This document shows positions 10,445 through 17,590 of a stretch of DNA of 33,519 bases, piece by piece. The notes under the pieces were generated by a model. That model searched no databases. It saw nothing but the letters and a program-made list of their open reading frames with translations, and was not told where the DNA came from. Each line of letters starts with the position of its first letter. Within the stretch, counting starts at the first letter, position 1. Position numbers and translations under genes: made by a program. Source of the DNA: a virus; the IMG/VR virus record IMGVR_UViG_3300042540_000947, positions 1-33,519 of that record, one strand, 5' to 3'.

Positions 10445-10816
10445 ATGAATCGACAAACATTCATCCGTTCAGGTCTGTCGGGGCTTCTGCTGGGGGCGCT
10501 TGCGCCCACCGCTTTGGCCCCACCGGCTCACGCGGTTCCCCTCGTCGGCGGCAGCGGCTTGGTTCCCAATGCCGCCAACCTGGCGAGTTACATCCGCAAC
10601 ACCTATCCCGGCGTGCAGTCGATCGGCGGGGTTCGGGCTGACCCGCTGCCCGACCACCCCAGCGGCCATGCCATCGACATCATGGTCGGCGGCAACACCG
10701 GCCTGGGTAACGCCATTTACGCCGACATCATGGGCCAGCGTGGCAACTTCGGGGTCAGCTACACGCTGTGGCAGGTCGCCGCGCATTACGACCACATTCA
10801 CGTCACGGTGTTCTGA
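10445..10816 (+). CDS. Secreted LAS-type metallopeptidase-like protein
   Basis: A 123-aa protein from ATG 10445. Residues 1-30 form a signal peptide (basic start N-R-Q-T-F-I-R, hydrophobic L-S-G-L-L-L-G-A-L-A, cleavage after A-H-A). The mature part has P-D-H-P-S-G-H-A-I-D (H71 and D78) and H-Y-D-H-I-H (H117 and H119), the H-x6-D ... H-x-H zinc ligands of LAS peptidases (M15/VanY-like). Related short secreted domains occur in mycobacteria and may act on peptidoglycan. It is not in the lysis cassette and probably works outside the membrane on the host wall early in infection, which is inference. A hairpin follows its stop. Confidence 0.8.
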   Translation: MNRQTFIRSGLSGLLLGALAPTALAPPAHAVPLVGGSGLVPNAANLASYIRNTYPGVQSIGGVRADPLPDHPSGHAIDIMVGGNTGLGNAIYADIMGQRGNFGVSYTLWQVAAHYDHIHVTVF

Positions 10817-10837
10817 TCCGGCCCAAGAAGGAGGCCG

Positions 10838-10870
10838 GCGGCGGCAGCTGTGAGATGCAGCTGCCGCCGC
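10838..10870 (+). terminator. Strong hairpin, terminator-like
   Basis: GCGGCGGCAGCTG and its perfect complement form a 13-bp stem with a 7-base loop, without a T-run. It lies between the peptidase stop and P4 and probably insulates the two units. Confidence 0.6.
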
Positions 10871-10886
10871 ACCATCTTGTACCCCA

Positions 10887-10915
10887 TTGACAAATAGGCC
10901 CTGACCTGGTATAAT
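10887..10915 (+). promoter_or_regulatory. Family promoter P4, full consensus
   Basis: TTGACA (10887-10892), 17-bp spacer with GGCCCTGACCTGG, TATAAT (10910-10915). Both hexamers match the sigma-70/SigA consensus perfectly, so strong unregulated activity would be expected unless a repressor binds the conserved spacer. It drives the AAA+ ATPase operon. Confidence 0.92.
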
Positions 10916-10949
10916 GTAGTTAGAGGGTTGAAGTCTGCCCTCGATTCGG

Positions 10950-10968
10950 GTGTTGCAAAGCGCAACAC
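10950..10968. repeat. 19-bp palindrome, perfect arms
   Basis: GTGTTGC-AAAGC-GCAACAC in the P4 leader, ending 34 bp before the ATG at 11003 and followed by TTTCCCCACGAAAAAGAAAG. Confidence 0.88.
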
Positions 10969-11002
10969 TTCACCATTTCCCCACGAAAAAGAAAGTAGGA
11001 CA

Positions 11003-12703
11003 ATGCCGACCGCAAAAACAGCAAAAGCAGAAGTTCCTGTTGCAGAACGCAACACCCCGACCCGAGGCCAGAAGGCCGGTCAGCAGATCACCCTCGCCCT
11101 TCGGGCACGCTGCGCCGGGTTCTGGGTCGTCTCCAAAGACGAGGCCCGCACCGAGCAGGACTTGATCCCGGCCATCGCCAAGGCCGGATACCGGCCCCGC
11201 ATCTGGGACATCTCCAGCGGCGCGGTCGACATCGACGGCTCCCCGGTCCGCGGCAATCCCGACTACAACGCCGCCGAAGGCCCCGACGAAATCCTCAAGC
11301 TCATCGAGGACAAGTCCAAGGCCAGCCTCTACAACGGCGACACCGACCGCAACGTCTGGATTCTGCGCGACCTTGGTCCGTGGCTGGAAGGCGTTGCCGG
11401 TGCGGTGACGCTGCGGAAACTCCGCAACATGCTGCGCCCCGACGGCCTGTCAGGCACCCCGCGTAACGTGGCTCAGGCGATCATCATCCTGTCCGCGGGT
11501 GACCCGCCGCCGCCGGCCCTGTCCAACGGCGAACTCGACGTCATCAACTGGCCCCTTCCTGACCGCGACGAAATCCTGGAAATCCTCGACAACCAGATCA
11601 GCGTGCTGCCCAACACCGACAGCAACCCGCTGCAGGCGAAGGTCAAGGAAGCTCTCAGCCAGGGCGGGGTCCGCGACTCCGCGGTCGACGCCGCCGTGGG
11701 TCTGTCGTCGCTGGAAGTGCAGACCACGTTCGCCCGTTCGCTGATCGAAGGCGGCAAGATCGACGTGGCTGCGATCAGCGCAGAGAAGAAGCGGCTCATC
11801 AACCGGGAACCGGCGCTCACCTACTACGAGCCTCGCCCCGGCGGGTTCGATTCAGTCGGTGGACTGGACCTGTTCAAGGAGGACATGGCCCGCACCCGTA
11901 TTACGTTCACGCCGGAGGCCCGCGCCTACGGCCTGAAGCTGGCCAAGGGTGTGATGCTGCTCGGCGTTTCCGGCTGCGGAAAAACGCTGTCCTGCCAGGC
12001 CCTCGGCTCGGAGTGGGGCTGGCCGGTGATGCGCCTCGACATCAACGCCCTCAAGGGCAAGTATGTCGGTGAGTCGGAGTCGCGGCTGCGCAACATCTTC
12101 GCCCTGATCGACGCGATCGGTCAGGTCATCGTCTACATCGACGAGGTTGAGAAGGCGTTGCAAGGTGCAACAGGGGGGGCCTCCGACGGCGGCGTGTCCT
12201 CCGATGCGCTGGGCGCGATCCTCACCTGGATGCAGGACCGTTCCGGTCAGGCGTTCGTGATGATGACGGCCAACGATCCGTCGGCGTTGCCGCCGGAGTT
12301 CCTGCGCAAAGGCCGGTTCGATGACATCTACTTCATCGACCTGCCCACCAGGTCGGAGCGTGCCGCGATCGCCGCGGCGACGTTGCGGTCCAATGGCCGA
12401 GACGCCGAAAAACTTGGCATCGACCTGCACGCGGTGGCCGACGCGACCGCTGGATTCACCGGCGCGGAGGTCGCCGCGGCGATCGAACACGACGCCATGT
12501 TCAGCGCGTTCGCCGATGGGGCGCGTGAAGTGACCACCGACGACATCCTGTCGGCGGTCGCCAAGGTGATCCCGCTGTCCCGCACGTCGGGGGAAAAGAT
12601 CGAAGCTCTGCGTAACACCTGGTCGAGCCGTGCCCGACTGGCGACGCGGCCTGACGTCGGCACCCCGCAGGCTCAGAAAAATGTCCGCACGCTGGACTTC
12701 TGA
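11003..12703 (+). CDS. AAA+ ATPase, Ycf46-like
   Basis: A 566-aa protein. ATG at 11003 follows AAAGTAGGA. Residues 25-270 are a divergent N-terminal domain resembling the degenerate first half of Ycf46-type ATPases. Residues 280-520 are the active AAA+ module: Walker A G-V-S-G-C-G-K-T (321-328), Walker B V-I-V-Y-I-D-E (375-381), sensor-1 region T-A-N-D (422-425) and the R-K-G-R-F-D segment (435-440) with arginine-finger candidates. G-E-S-E-S-R is the conserved second-region motif. Such ATPases form ring remodellers. The substrate is unknown; the 272-aa gene behind it is the likely partner. Two palindromes lie inside the gene. Confidence 0.9.
   Translation: MPTAKTAKAEVPVAERNTPTRGQKAGQQITLALRARCAGFWVVSKDEARTEQDLIPAIAKAGYRPRIWDISSGAVDIDGSPVRGNPDYNAAEGPDEILKLIEDKSKASLYNGDTDRNVWILRDLGPWLEGVAGAVTLRKLRNMLRPDGLSGTPRNVAQAIIILSAGDPPPPALSNGELDVINWPLPDRDEILEILDNQISVLPNTDSNPLQAKVKEALSQGGVRDSAVDAAVGLSSLEVQTTFARSLIEGGKIDVAAISAEKKRLINREPALTYYEPRPGGFDSVGGLDLFKEDMARTRITFTPEARAYGLKLAKGVMLLGVSGCGKTLSCQALGSEWGWPVMRLDINALKGKYVGESESRLRNIFALIDAIGQVIVYIDEVEKALQGATGGASDGGVSSDALGAILTWMQDRSGQAFVMMTANDPSALPPEFLRKGRFDDIYFIDLPTRSERAAIAAATLRSNGRDAEKLGIDLHAVADATAGFTGAEVAAAIEHDAMFSAFADGAREVTTDDILSAVAKVIPLSRTSGEKIEALRNTWSSRARLATRPDVGTPQAQKNVRTLDF
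11037..11055. repeat. 19-bp palindrome in codons 12-18 of the ATPase gene
   Basis: CTGTTGC-AGAAC-GCAACAC, 34 bp after the ATG at 11003. It encodes V-A-E-R-N-T and makes a pair with the leader copy at 10950, flanking the start codon. Confidence 0.75.
12155..12173. repeat. 19-bp palindrome-like site mid-gene
   Basis: GCGTTGC-AAGGT-GCAACAG, just after the Walker B codons. It is far from any start and may be chance. Confidence 0.4.
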
Positions 12704-12717
12704 GTCGCACCACCTGA

Positions 12718-12736
12718 GTGTTGCAAACCGCAACAC
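12718..12736. repeat. 19-bp palindrome, perfect arms
   Basis: GTGTTGC-AAACC-GCAACAC, in the 65-bp gap after the ATPase, ending 32 bp before the GTG at 12769. Confidence 0.88.
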
Positions 12737-12768
12737 TTCCACCCCTGAAAAGAAATGAGGAAACAGAA

Positions 12769-13587
12769 GTGAGTAGCGATTCCGTCAACATCCGTACCAT
12801 CCGTCCCGGTCTGCTGGTGAGCGTTCATGCCCGTCAGTCGGGCAACCGCAGCTACCAGAAGCGGGACATCGAACGCGCCCACCTCACCGAGTCGGGCACC
12901 GAGCGGTCATCGTGGGCAACTACCCGAATCGTGTTCGATCCGGCCGAGGCCAAGACGGCCAGCCAGGTTGCGAACCGGGCCAGATACCTGATTACGAGGC
13001 TGTGCGCCGACACCGCGCACGGCTCGCTGTGCCCGCTCAACCGGCGCGACGAGCTGAAGGAGGCCATCGCCGAAGCGCGTGCCCTGGTGGCCGACTTCAA
13101 CGACAAGGCGGTGTTCTCACGTGTGGAGATCAACGTCATCTGCGGCGAGGTTGTCGCTGACGACGTGGAGGCCGCACGCGCCCTGTTCTCCGAGACGGAG
13201 AAGTTCCTGGCGCAAGCCCAGGACGGCCTGAAAGAACTGGACGTCAAGAAGGTTCGCGCCGCCTGCCAGAAGCTGCTCGACATCGGTCAGATGTTGTCGC
13301 CTGAGGCCAACACCAACGTGGCTGCGGCGGTGAACACGGCGCGGGCCGCGGCCCGCAAGATCGTCGCCGCTGGTGAGCAGGCTGCCATCGAAATCGACCA
13401 GCAGGCTATCGCCAAGATCGGCGTGGCCCGCAGTTCGTTCCTCGACTTCGGCATGTCCAACGACGAGGTGGTCATCGAGCATGAGCGGTTCGGTCGTGCG
13501 CTGGACTTCGACAGCCCCGCGCCGGTGGAGACTGCCCCCCGTCCGCAGGTCGCTTCGATGGACCTCGACTTCGAGGATGCGATCTGA
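12769..13587 (+). CDS. 272-aa partner of the AAA+ ATPase, unknown
   Basis: GTG at 12769 has ATGAGGAAA upstream. Residues 1-75 include a basic, aromatic N-terminus (S-V-H-A-R-Q-S-G-N-R-S-Y-Q-K-R). Residues 90-210 are strongly helical, with a coiled-coil-like stretch (E-T-E-K-F-L-A-Q-A-Q-D-G-L-K-E-L-D-V-K-K). The C-terminus is acidic (M-D-L-D-F-E-D-A-I). AAA+ gene plus helical partner resembles phage and plasmid pairs of a MoxR-like ATPase with DUF3150-like proteins, but I cannot assign that family from sequence by eye. It probably acts as substrate or adaptor. Confidence 0.75.
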   Translation: MSSDSVNIRTIRPGLLVSVHARQSGNRSYQKRDIERAHLTESGTERSSWATTRIVFDPAEAKTASQVANRARYLITRLCADTAHGSLCPLNRRDELKEAIAEARALVADFNDKAVFSRVEINVICGEVVADDVEAARALFSETEKFLAQAQDGLKELDVKKVRAACQKLLDIGQMLSPEANTNVAAAVNTARAAARKIVAAGEQAAIEIDQQAIAKIGVARSSFLDFGMSNDEVVIEHERFGRALDFDSPAPVETAPRPQVASMDLDFEDAI

Positions 13588-13588
13588 C

Positions 13589-13699
13589 ATGGATGAATAC
13601 GAGTTAGAGCTTGCTTACCGTCTAGCCGGTCTTTCGCCGGATGAGGCTGCTGACAGGGCGGCCGATGAAATCGCCGCCGCAAAGAAAGGGGAAAGCTGA
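13589..13699 (+). CDS. 36-aa acidic helical peptide
   Basis: ATG at 13589 starts one base after the upstream stop and is probably translated by coupling. The peptide has Y-R-L-A-G-L-S-P-D-E-A-A-D-R-A-A-D-E-I-A-A-A-K-K, a single amphipathic helix. Its TGA overlaps the next ATG. Confidence 0.55.
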   Translation: MDEYELELAYRLAGLSPDEAADRAADEIAAAKKGES

Positions 13700-14040
13700 T
13701 GCCGTGCAACACGAAGCTCAAGCAGGGGCAGACCATCGCCCAGCGTGCCGCCGAGTTGCGTAAGCGCGGCGAGCAGGTGGACAAGCTGCTCGCCGCTGGC
13801 CGTGTCAACGCTGTGGTCGGCAAGCAGGGCAGCATCACGTTCACCGGCATCCCCGAGGACGTGCGTGACGGTATGACCGATGCGTGTGTGTATCGGGCGA
13901 TCATGGCGCGTGGCAGCCATCAGGCGAAGATGGCTATCGCCAAGGCTGAACGGCTGGCTGGTCGGGCGGTGGACAAGAAGGTGGTCGCCCAGGGCGTCCA
14001 CTCCCATGACGGCGGTGCGACATGGCATCCGCGGGGGTAG
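13699..14040 (+). CDS. 113-aa basic protein, unknown
   Basis: ATG at 13699 shares its A with the upstream TGA and follows AAAGGGGAAAG. The protein is basic and helical at the start (T-I-A-Q-R-A-A-E-L-R-K-R-G-E-Q-V-D-K-L-L). A short beta part follows (S-I-T-F-T-G-I-P), then M-T-D-A-C-V-Y-R-A-I-M-A-R-G and a His-containing end. Nucleic-acid binding is plausible from charge. No family recognised. Confidence 0.65.
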   Translation: MPCNTKLKQGQTIAQRAAELRKRGEQVDKLLAAGRVNAVVGKQGSITFTGIPEDVRDGMTDACVYRAIMARGSHQAKMAIAKAERLAGRAVDKKVVAQGVHSHDGGATWHPRG

Positions 14041-14192
14041 AAGTTGAGGTTGGGCTGCCCATTCCTGGGTATCCCGACTTCACCCGCTGTTCGTCAGCAC
14101 GTTTCTGCCGCGCCCTGCGGTGGGAATGCCAGAAAGGCGGTGTTGCGATCTGCAACGCCACCCCACAAGAAGGAGGTATCAAGTGCGCTTGA
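14022..14192 (+). CDS. 56-aa four-Cys protein overlapping both neighbours
   Basis: ATG at 14022 begins inside the preceding gene (19-bp overlap) and the stop falls 10 bp into the following one. The product has C23, C29, C36 and C44 in T-R-C-S-S-A-R-F-C-R-A-L-R-W-E-C, a probable zinc site. V-A-I-C-N-A-T-P-Q-E-G-G is encoded by the palindrome and ribosome binding site of the next gene. It fills what would otherwise be a 140-bp gap in the operon. Confidence 0.6.
   Translation: MASAGVEVEVGLPIPGYPDFTRCSSARFCRALRWECQKGGVAICNATPQEGGIKCA
14140..14158. repeat. 19-bp palindrome at gene 3' end
   Basis: GTGTTGC-GATCT-GCAACGC, ending 24 bp before the GTG at 14183 and followed by CACCCCACAAGAAGGAGG. Confidence 0.8.
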
Positions 14193-14548
14193 CGCGCAGC
14201 GATCATCACGATCTGGAACCGACCGTTCGGGTGCGGTCTCCGCGATCCGACGATCACCGGCAGATGGAAAAACTGCTGCCGTGGTTCACCCCGCTTCTCG
14301 TCTACCGGATGGACGACGAGGACTGGGTTCGCTGGCATGTCCCGCAGCCCGTCGCTGAGGATATCGGCATTTCCGGCGGCTGCGCCTGCTGCGGCTCCGG
14401 CGCCCTCGAGGTTGAGGGCGGCTTCCACGTCGACACGGCGTGGAGCGAAACAGACTGGTGGCTCACCGAGAACGGTTACGAGTTGCCTGCCTACGGTGTT
14501 GCAGATCGCAACACCGACACCCCACAGAAAGAAGGTAAAGAGCAGTGA
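14183..14548 (+). CDS. 121-aa phage protein with CxCC motif
   Basis: GTG at 14183 has AAGGAGG six bases upstream. The protein is acidic and aromatic (R-M-D-D-E-D-W-V-R-W-H-V). It has a C-A-C-C-G-S-G element near the middle and D-T-A-W-S-E-T-D-W-W-L-T-E-N-G. Its tail V-A-D-R-N-T-D-T-P-Q-K-E-G-K-E-Q is determined by the palindrome and leader of the ParB-like gene. Function unknown. Confidence 0.65.
   Translation: MRLTRSDHHDLEPTVRVRSPRSDDHRQMEKLLPWFTPLLVYRMDDEDWVRWHVPQPVAEDIGISGGCACCGSGALEVEGGFHVDTAWSETDWWLTENGYELPAYGVADRNTDTPQKEGKEQ
14496..14514. repeat. 19-bp palindrome, perfect arms, at gene 3' end
   Basis: GTGTTGC-AGATC-GCAACAC, inside the gene at 14183 and ending 30 bp before the GTG of the ParB-like gene. 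Confidence 0.88.
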
Positions 14549-16035
14549 CCACATCAATTCCCAACGGAGTGCTGGAACATCTCGACCCGAACGCCATCGA
14601 GGTCGAGGTCAACGTGAGGACCGAGGCGTCGCTCACCAAGCAGTTCATCGCCTCCATCAAGGAGCAGGGCGTGCTGGTGCCCGTCGTGGCTGTCCGTGAG
14701 GACGGCAAGGTCAAGGTGCGTGCTGGCCAAAGGCGCACCCTGGCCGCCCGTGAGGCGGGCCTGACGTCGATCCCGGTGTACATCGCCAACACCGACCTCG
14801 ATACCGCCACCCGGCTGTCGCAGCAGATCGTGGAGAACGATCAGCGTCTGGCGCTGTCGGCAACTGACCGGGTGAAGGGCATTCAGCAGTTGCTCGACAC
14901 CGGGCTGTCGATGACCAAGGTCGCCAAGCGGCTGTCGGTGTCGCCGGAGCGGGTGAAGAAGTCCAAGGTGGTGGCCGAGTCGGAGACGGCGATGGCTGCG
15001 CTGGACGCCGGGACGGTGACCCTGGACGAGGCCGCGGCGCTGGCCGAGTTCGCCGACGACGAGAACGCGGTGGAACGTCTGATGCGGGCGGTGGGCCGTT
15101 CCTACTTCGAGCATGAGGTGGAGCGTCTGCGTCAGGATCGGCAGACCGCTCTGGATCGGGAGGCCGCTGCGGGTCCGTGGCGAGAGCAGGGTTTCGCTGT
15201 CATCCAGCGCCGGGATGCCGTCGACATGGAGGCGTGGCCGTTGTCGGCCCTGCTGACGGAGGGCGGCGACGCGGTGTTCGACGTCCAGCTTGCGGTGAAG
15301 GACCCGGCGAACTGGGCGATCACGCTGTCGGACGAAGCGGTGTTCACCGACACCGACGGCAGCCCGGTCGACGAGTCGCTGATCGACTGGGCGACGGAGG
15401 ACGATCCCGAGGCTGAGGCCAAGGAGGGGATGCTGCACTGCGACTCGGTGGTGGAGAAGGTGGCGTGGGTTCCCGACGTGTACTACTGCTTGAATCCGGA
15501 GGCCGAGGGCCTGACGGTCAGCAGCTGGTACAAGGCGACCGGCGCGGCACCGATGCCCGACCTGTCGTCGGAGGATCTGAAGCGCAAGGCCGCGGAGAAG
15601 GCTGAGCGCCGCCGGGTGATCGTGCTGAACAAGGCCGGCGACGCAGCACAGACAGTGCGCCGCAAGTTCGTCACCGAGTTGTTGCAGCGCAAAACCCCCC
15701 CGAAGGGCACTGCGCCGTTCGTGGCGGAGCGGCTGATCGCCGACCCGTATCTGCTGCAGCGGGGCGGTGATGTCGCCAGCGAGTTGCTGGGGGCCGACAT
15801 TCGGTCGGGGGAGTTGCTGGATCATGTCAGCGATGCCCGCGCCGAGGTTGTGCTGCTGGGCGTGGCGCTGGGTTCGTTGGAGTTCGCAACGGGCCGCGAC
15901 AAGTGGCGCAGCCCTGACTCCACGTCGTCGGCGTACCTGCAGTTCCTGGAGGCGAACGGCTACGGCCTGTCGGCGGTGGAGCAGGTGATCGTCGGCTCGA
16001 AGTCGGCGGCTGACTGCTACGAGGAACTGGCCTGA
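14545..16035 (+). CDS. ParB/Spo0J-like DNA-binding protein
   Basis: A 496-aa protein from GTG 14545 (GTGA overlap; GAAAGAAGGTAAAG upstream). Residues 10-80 form a ParB N-terminal domain, with V-R-A-G-Q-R-R-T-L-A-A-R-E-A-G (58-72) as the conserved GxRR box. V-E-N-D-Q-R-L-A-L-S (96-105) matches the E-N-x-Q-R box. Residues 106-165 include a helix-turn-helix (S-M-T-K-V-A-K-R-L-S-V-S-P-E-R-V-K, 122-138). The remaining 330 residues are a family-unlike C-terminal extension. ParB proteins bind parS sites and clamp DNA using CTP; phage members may act in partition, regulation or as nucleases. No ParA is seen in this window. It is a candidate reader of the dispersed palindromes, which is speculation. 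Confidence 0.88.
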   Translation: MTTSIPNGVLEHLDPNAIEVEVNVRTEASLTKQFIASIKEQGVLVPVVAVREDGKVKVRAGQRRTLAAREAGLTSIPVYIANTDLDTATRLSQQIVENDQRLALSATDRVKGIQQLLDTGLSMTKVAKRLSVSPERVKKSKVVAESETAMAALDAGTVTLDEAAALAEFADDENAVERLMRAVGRSYFEHEVERLRQDRQTALDREAAAGPWREQGFAVIQRRDAVDMEAWPLSALLTEGGDAVFDVQLAVKDPANWAITLSDEAVFTDTDGSPVDESLIDWATEDDPEAEAKEGMLHCDSVVEKVAWVPDVYYCLNPEAEGLTVSSWYKATGAAPMPDLSSEDLKRKAAEKAERRRVIVLNKAGDAAQTVRRKFVTELLQRKTPPKGTAPFVAERLIADPYLLQRGGDVASELLGADIRSGELLDHVSDARAEVVLLGVALGSLEFATGRDKWRSPDSTSSAYLQFLEANGYGLSAVEQVIVGSKSAADCYEELA

Positions 16036-16238
16036 TGTCGGACGGCTGTATCAACCGTGACCCCAAGCATTTGGAGGCGTACACCGCCGAAGAGTGCGCT
16101 GCGTACAAAGGCGCGGTGGAGTGTTCGTGTCACCGGGAGTACAGCCGGTGGAATCACGAGGAGTGTTGCGGTCATGAGGAAGGCCGCAACCCGAACTGTC
16201 CGTTGCACGGCGACGGCAGTACCGACAACAGTCGGTAG
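16035..16238 (+). CDS. 67-aa Cys/His-rich protein
   Basis: ATG at 16035 shares its A with the TGA of the ParB-like gene. The product has seven cysteines and several histidines (V-E-C-S-C-H-R-E-Y, E-E-C-C-G-H-E-E-G, C-P-L-H-G), very likely a metal-binding mini-protein. The C-C-G-H element recalls the gene at 7993. It is the last gene before promoter P5. Confidence 0.65.
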   Translation: MSDGCINRDPKHLEAYTAEECAAYKGAVECSCHREYSRWNHEECCGHEEGRNPNCPLHGDGSTDNSR

Positions 16239-16246
16239 TTACCCCC

Positions 16247-16275
16247 TTGACAAAAGCCATTGTCTAGGGTATACT
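16247..16275 (+). promoter_or_regulatory. Promoter P5
   Basis: TTGACA (16247-16252), 17-bp spacer, TATACT (16270-16275). The hexamers and spacing match the family, but the spacer differs and lacks CTGACCTGG, so its regulation may differ. It drives the zinc-finger and Ku genes. Confidence 0.88.
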
Positions 16276-16292
16276 AATAGGTGAAGGTTGAA

Positions 16293-16330
16293 GTGTGCCC
16301 GCTGGTGGTTTCGGCTACCGGCGGGCACAC
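16293..16330 (+). promoter_or_regulatory. Long leader hairpin after P5
   Basis: GTGTGCCCGC pairs with GCGGGCACAC around a smaller inner GTGG / CTAC pairing, starting about 11 bases after the predicted transcript start and ending 5 bp before the palindrome at 16336. Confidence 0.7.
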
Positions 16331-16335
16331 TCACC

Positions 16336-16354
16336 GTGTTGCAAATCGCAACAC
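16336..16354. repeat. 19-bp palindrome, perfect arms
   Basis: GTGTTGC-AAATC-GCAACAC in the P5 leader, ending 21 bp before the ATG at 16376. Confidence 0.88.
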
Positions 16355-16375
16355 CCGACCAGAAAGGAAACGCAC

Positions 16376-16654
16376 ATGCGGCAATGCCTGGTCTGCGGCG
16401 GGGCTTTCGACGCTCCATCCCGCCGCGGACGGCCACCGGAGACATGCTCGCCGGAATGCCTCAACAAACGCAAGAGCCAGCAGCGACGCGAAACGAAAGA
16501 CCGCGCCATCGCCCGAGGTTGCCCACCCGACATGCACGGCACACAAAGCGGTGCCACTCACTACGAGTGCCACTGCCCCAAGTGCCGCACATGGTGGCGC
16601 GACTACCAGCGAGCCAGGCGAGCAGCCCGAAAGGCTGCCGCCGCAACAAACTGA
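16376..16654 (+). CDS. 92-aa double zinc-finger basic protein
   Basis: ATG at 16376 lies seven bases after AGAAAGGAAA. C4-x2-C7 with C24-x3-C28 forms a first zinc site (C-L-V-C-G-G-A-F, then C-S-P-E-C). A second Cys/His group (H54, C65, C67, C70) lies further on. The C-terminus is very basic (R-A-R-R-A-A-R-K-A-A-A-A). The pattern fits a DNA-binding accessory protein. It precedes Ku in the same unit, so it may act with DNA ends; that is inference. Confidence 0.7.
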   Translation: MRQCLVCGGAFDAPSRRGRPPETCSPECLNKRKSQQRRETKDRAIARGCPPDMHGTQSGATHYECHCPKCRTWWRDYQRARRAARKAAAATN

Positions 16655-16673
16655 GTGTTGCAAAACGCAACAC
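16655..16673. repeat. 19-bp palindrome, perfect arms
   Basis: GTGTTGC-AAAAC-GCAACAC, starting at the first base after the stop of the zinc-finger gene and ending 35 bp before the Ku ATG. It is followed by CCAACTTTCCCCACGAAAG. Confidence 0.88.
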
Positions 16674-16708
16674 CAACTTTCCCCACGAAAGAAAGAGAGA
16701 AACCCATC

Positions 16709-17590
16709 ATGGCTGCACCCTCCACCCGCTCCATCGCCAACCTCGACCTCACCGTCGGGCTGGTTTCCTGCCCCGTCAAGATGCTCGGCGTCATCGAAAA
16801 CCACGACCGCAAGGGTTCGATGTACCACCAGCACGACGACGGCAGCTACGGCAAGGTCAAGATGCCCAAGACCTGCGAAGGCTGCGGCGAAATCCTCGCC
16901 TCGCACGACATCTGCAAGGGCTTCGATGAGAACGGCGAGACGGTCGTGCTCACCGCCTCCGAACTGGAAACCGTTGCCGCCAACACCGGCTCATCGCTGG
17001 ACGTTCCCGAGTTCGTCAAGGCCGACCAGATCGACCCGATGCTGTTCGCCGACCAGAACGTGTACCGGCTGATCCCCGACCCCAAGCGCAAGCAGGCCGC
17101 GGTCACCTACCAGATGATCCGCTCGGTGCTGGTCGAGCAGGGCATCGTCGGCATCGTCACCTACGTCCGCTGGGGTCGCAACCACCTGGCACTGCTCGAC
17201 GTCGAGCAGACCACCGGCTCGCTCATCATCCGCAACATGATGTGGCCCGACGAGTTGCGTGAGGCCAGCGGTGTTCCCGACAGCGACACCGACGTCGATC
17301 CCCGGCTGATGCCGGTGATGCGGAACCTGGCCGAGTCGATGACCAAAGACTGGCGTCCGTCCGACCACACCGACACCTACACCGACAACCTCAACGAGGC
17401 GATCGGTGTCAAGGCTGCCGGTGGGGAGATCGCCAGCATCGCCGGTAGCACCGACAGCGGCATCACCGACGTGTCGGACCTGCTCGCCAAGCTGGAAGCG
17501 TCGATCGAAGCCAAGGCCGCCACCGAGGAACCGGCCAAGGCCCCGGCCAAGAAGGCACCCGCCAAGCGGGCAGCCAAGAAGATCGCCTGA
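16709..17590 (+). CDS. ku: Phage Ku, DNA-end-binding protein
   Basis: A 293-aa Ku. ATG at 16709 follows GAAAGAAAGAGAG. It begins S-I-A-N-L-D-L-T-V-G-L-V-S-C-P-V-K, equivalent to the S-I-x-F-G-L-V-x-x-P-V-K opening of bacterial Ku. It continues with C-E-G-C-G-E-I-L, F-V-K-A-D-Q-I-D-P-M-L-F, R-N-H-L-A-L-L and M-M-W-P-D-E-L-R, all matching the Ku core barrel. The last 25 residues are a Lys/Ala/Pro tail (A-P-A-K-K-A-P-A-K-R-A-A-K-K) like mycobacterial Ku. Ku dimers thread onto DNA ends and recruit LigD. Ku genes are known in phages Corndog and Omega, where with host LigD they were proposed to help close genomes with short cos ends. No LigD is seen here. Confidence 0.93.
   Translation: MAAPSTRSIANLDLTVGLVSCPVKMLGVIENHDRKGSMYHQHDDGSYGKVKMPKTCEGCGEILASHDICKGFDENGETVVLTASELETVAANTGSSLDVPEFVKADQIDPMLFADQNVYRLIPDPKRKQAAVTYQMIRSVLVEQGIVGIVTYVRWGRNHLALLDVEQTTGSLIIRNMMWPDELREASGVPDSDTDVDPRLMPVMRNLAESMTKDWRPSDHTDTYTDNLNEAIGVKAAGGEIASIAGSTDSGITDVSDLLAKLEASIEAKAATEEPAKAPAKKAPAKRAAKKIA

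Noticed and set aside
11852-12742. 296-aa minus-strand frame
   Set aside because: Antisense to the AAA+ module whose Walker motifs are clear.
14554-15825. 423-aa minus-strand frame
   Set aside because: Exactly antisense to the ParB-like gene, which has recognisable domains; Arg/His/Leu-rich shadow of GC-rich codons.
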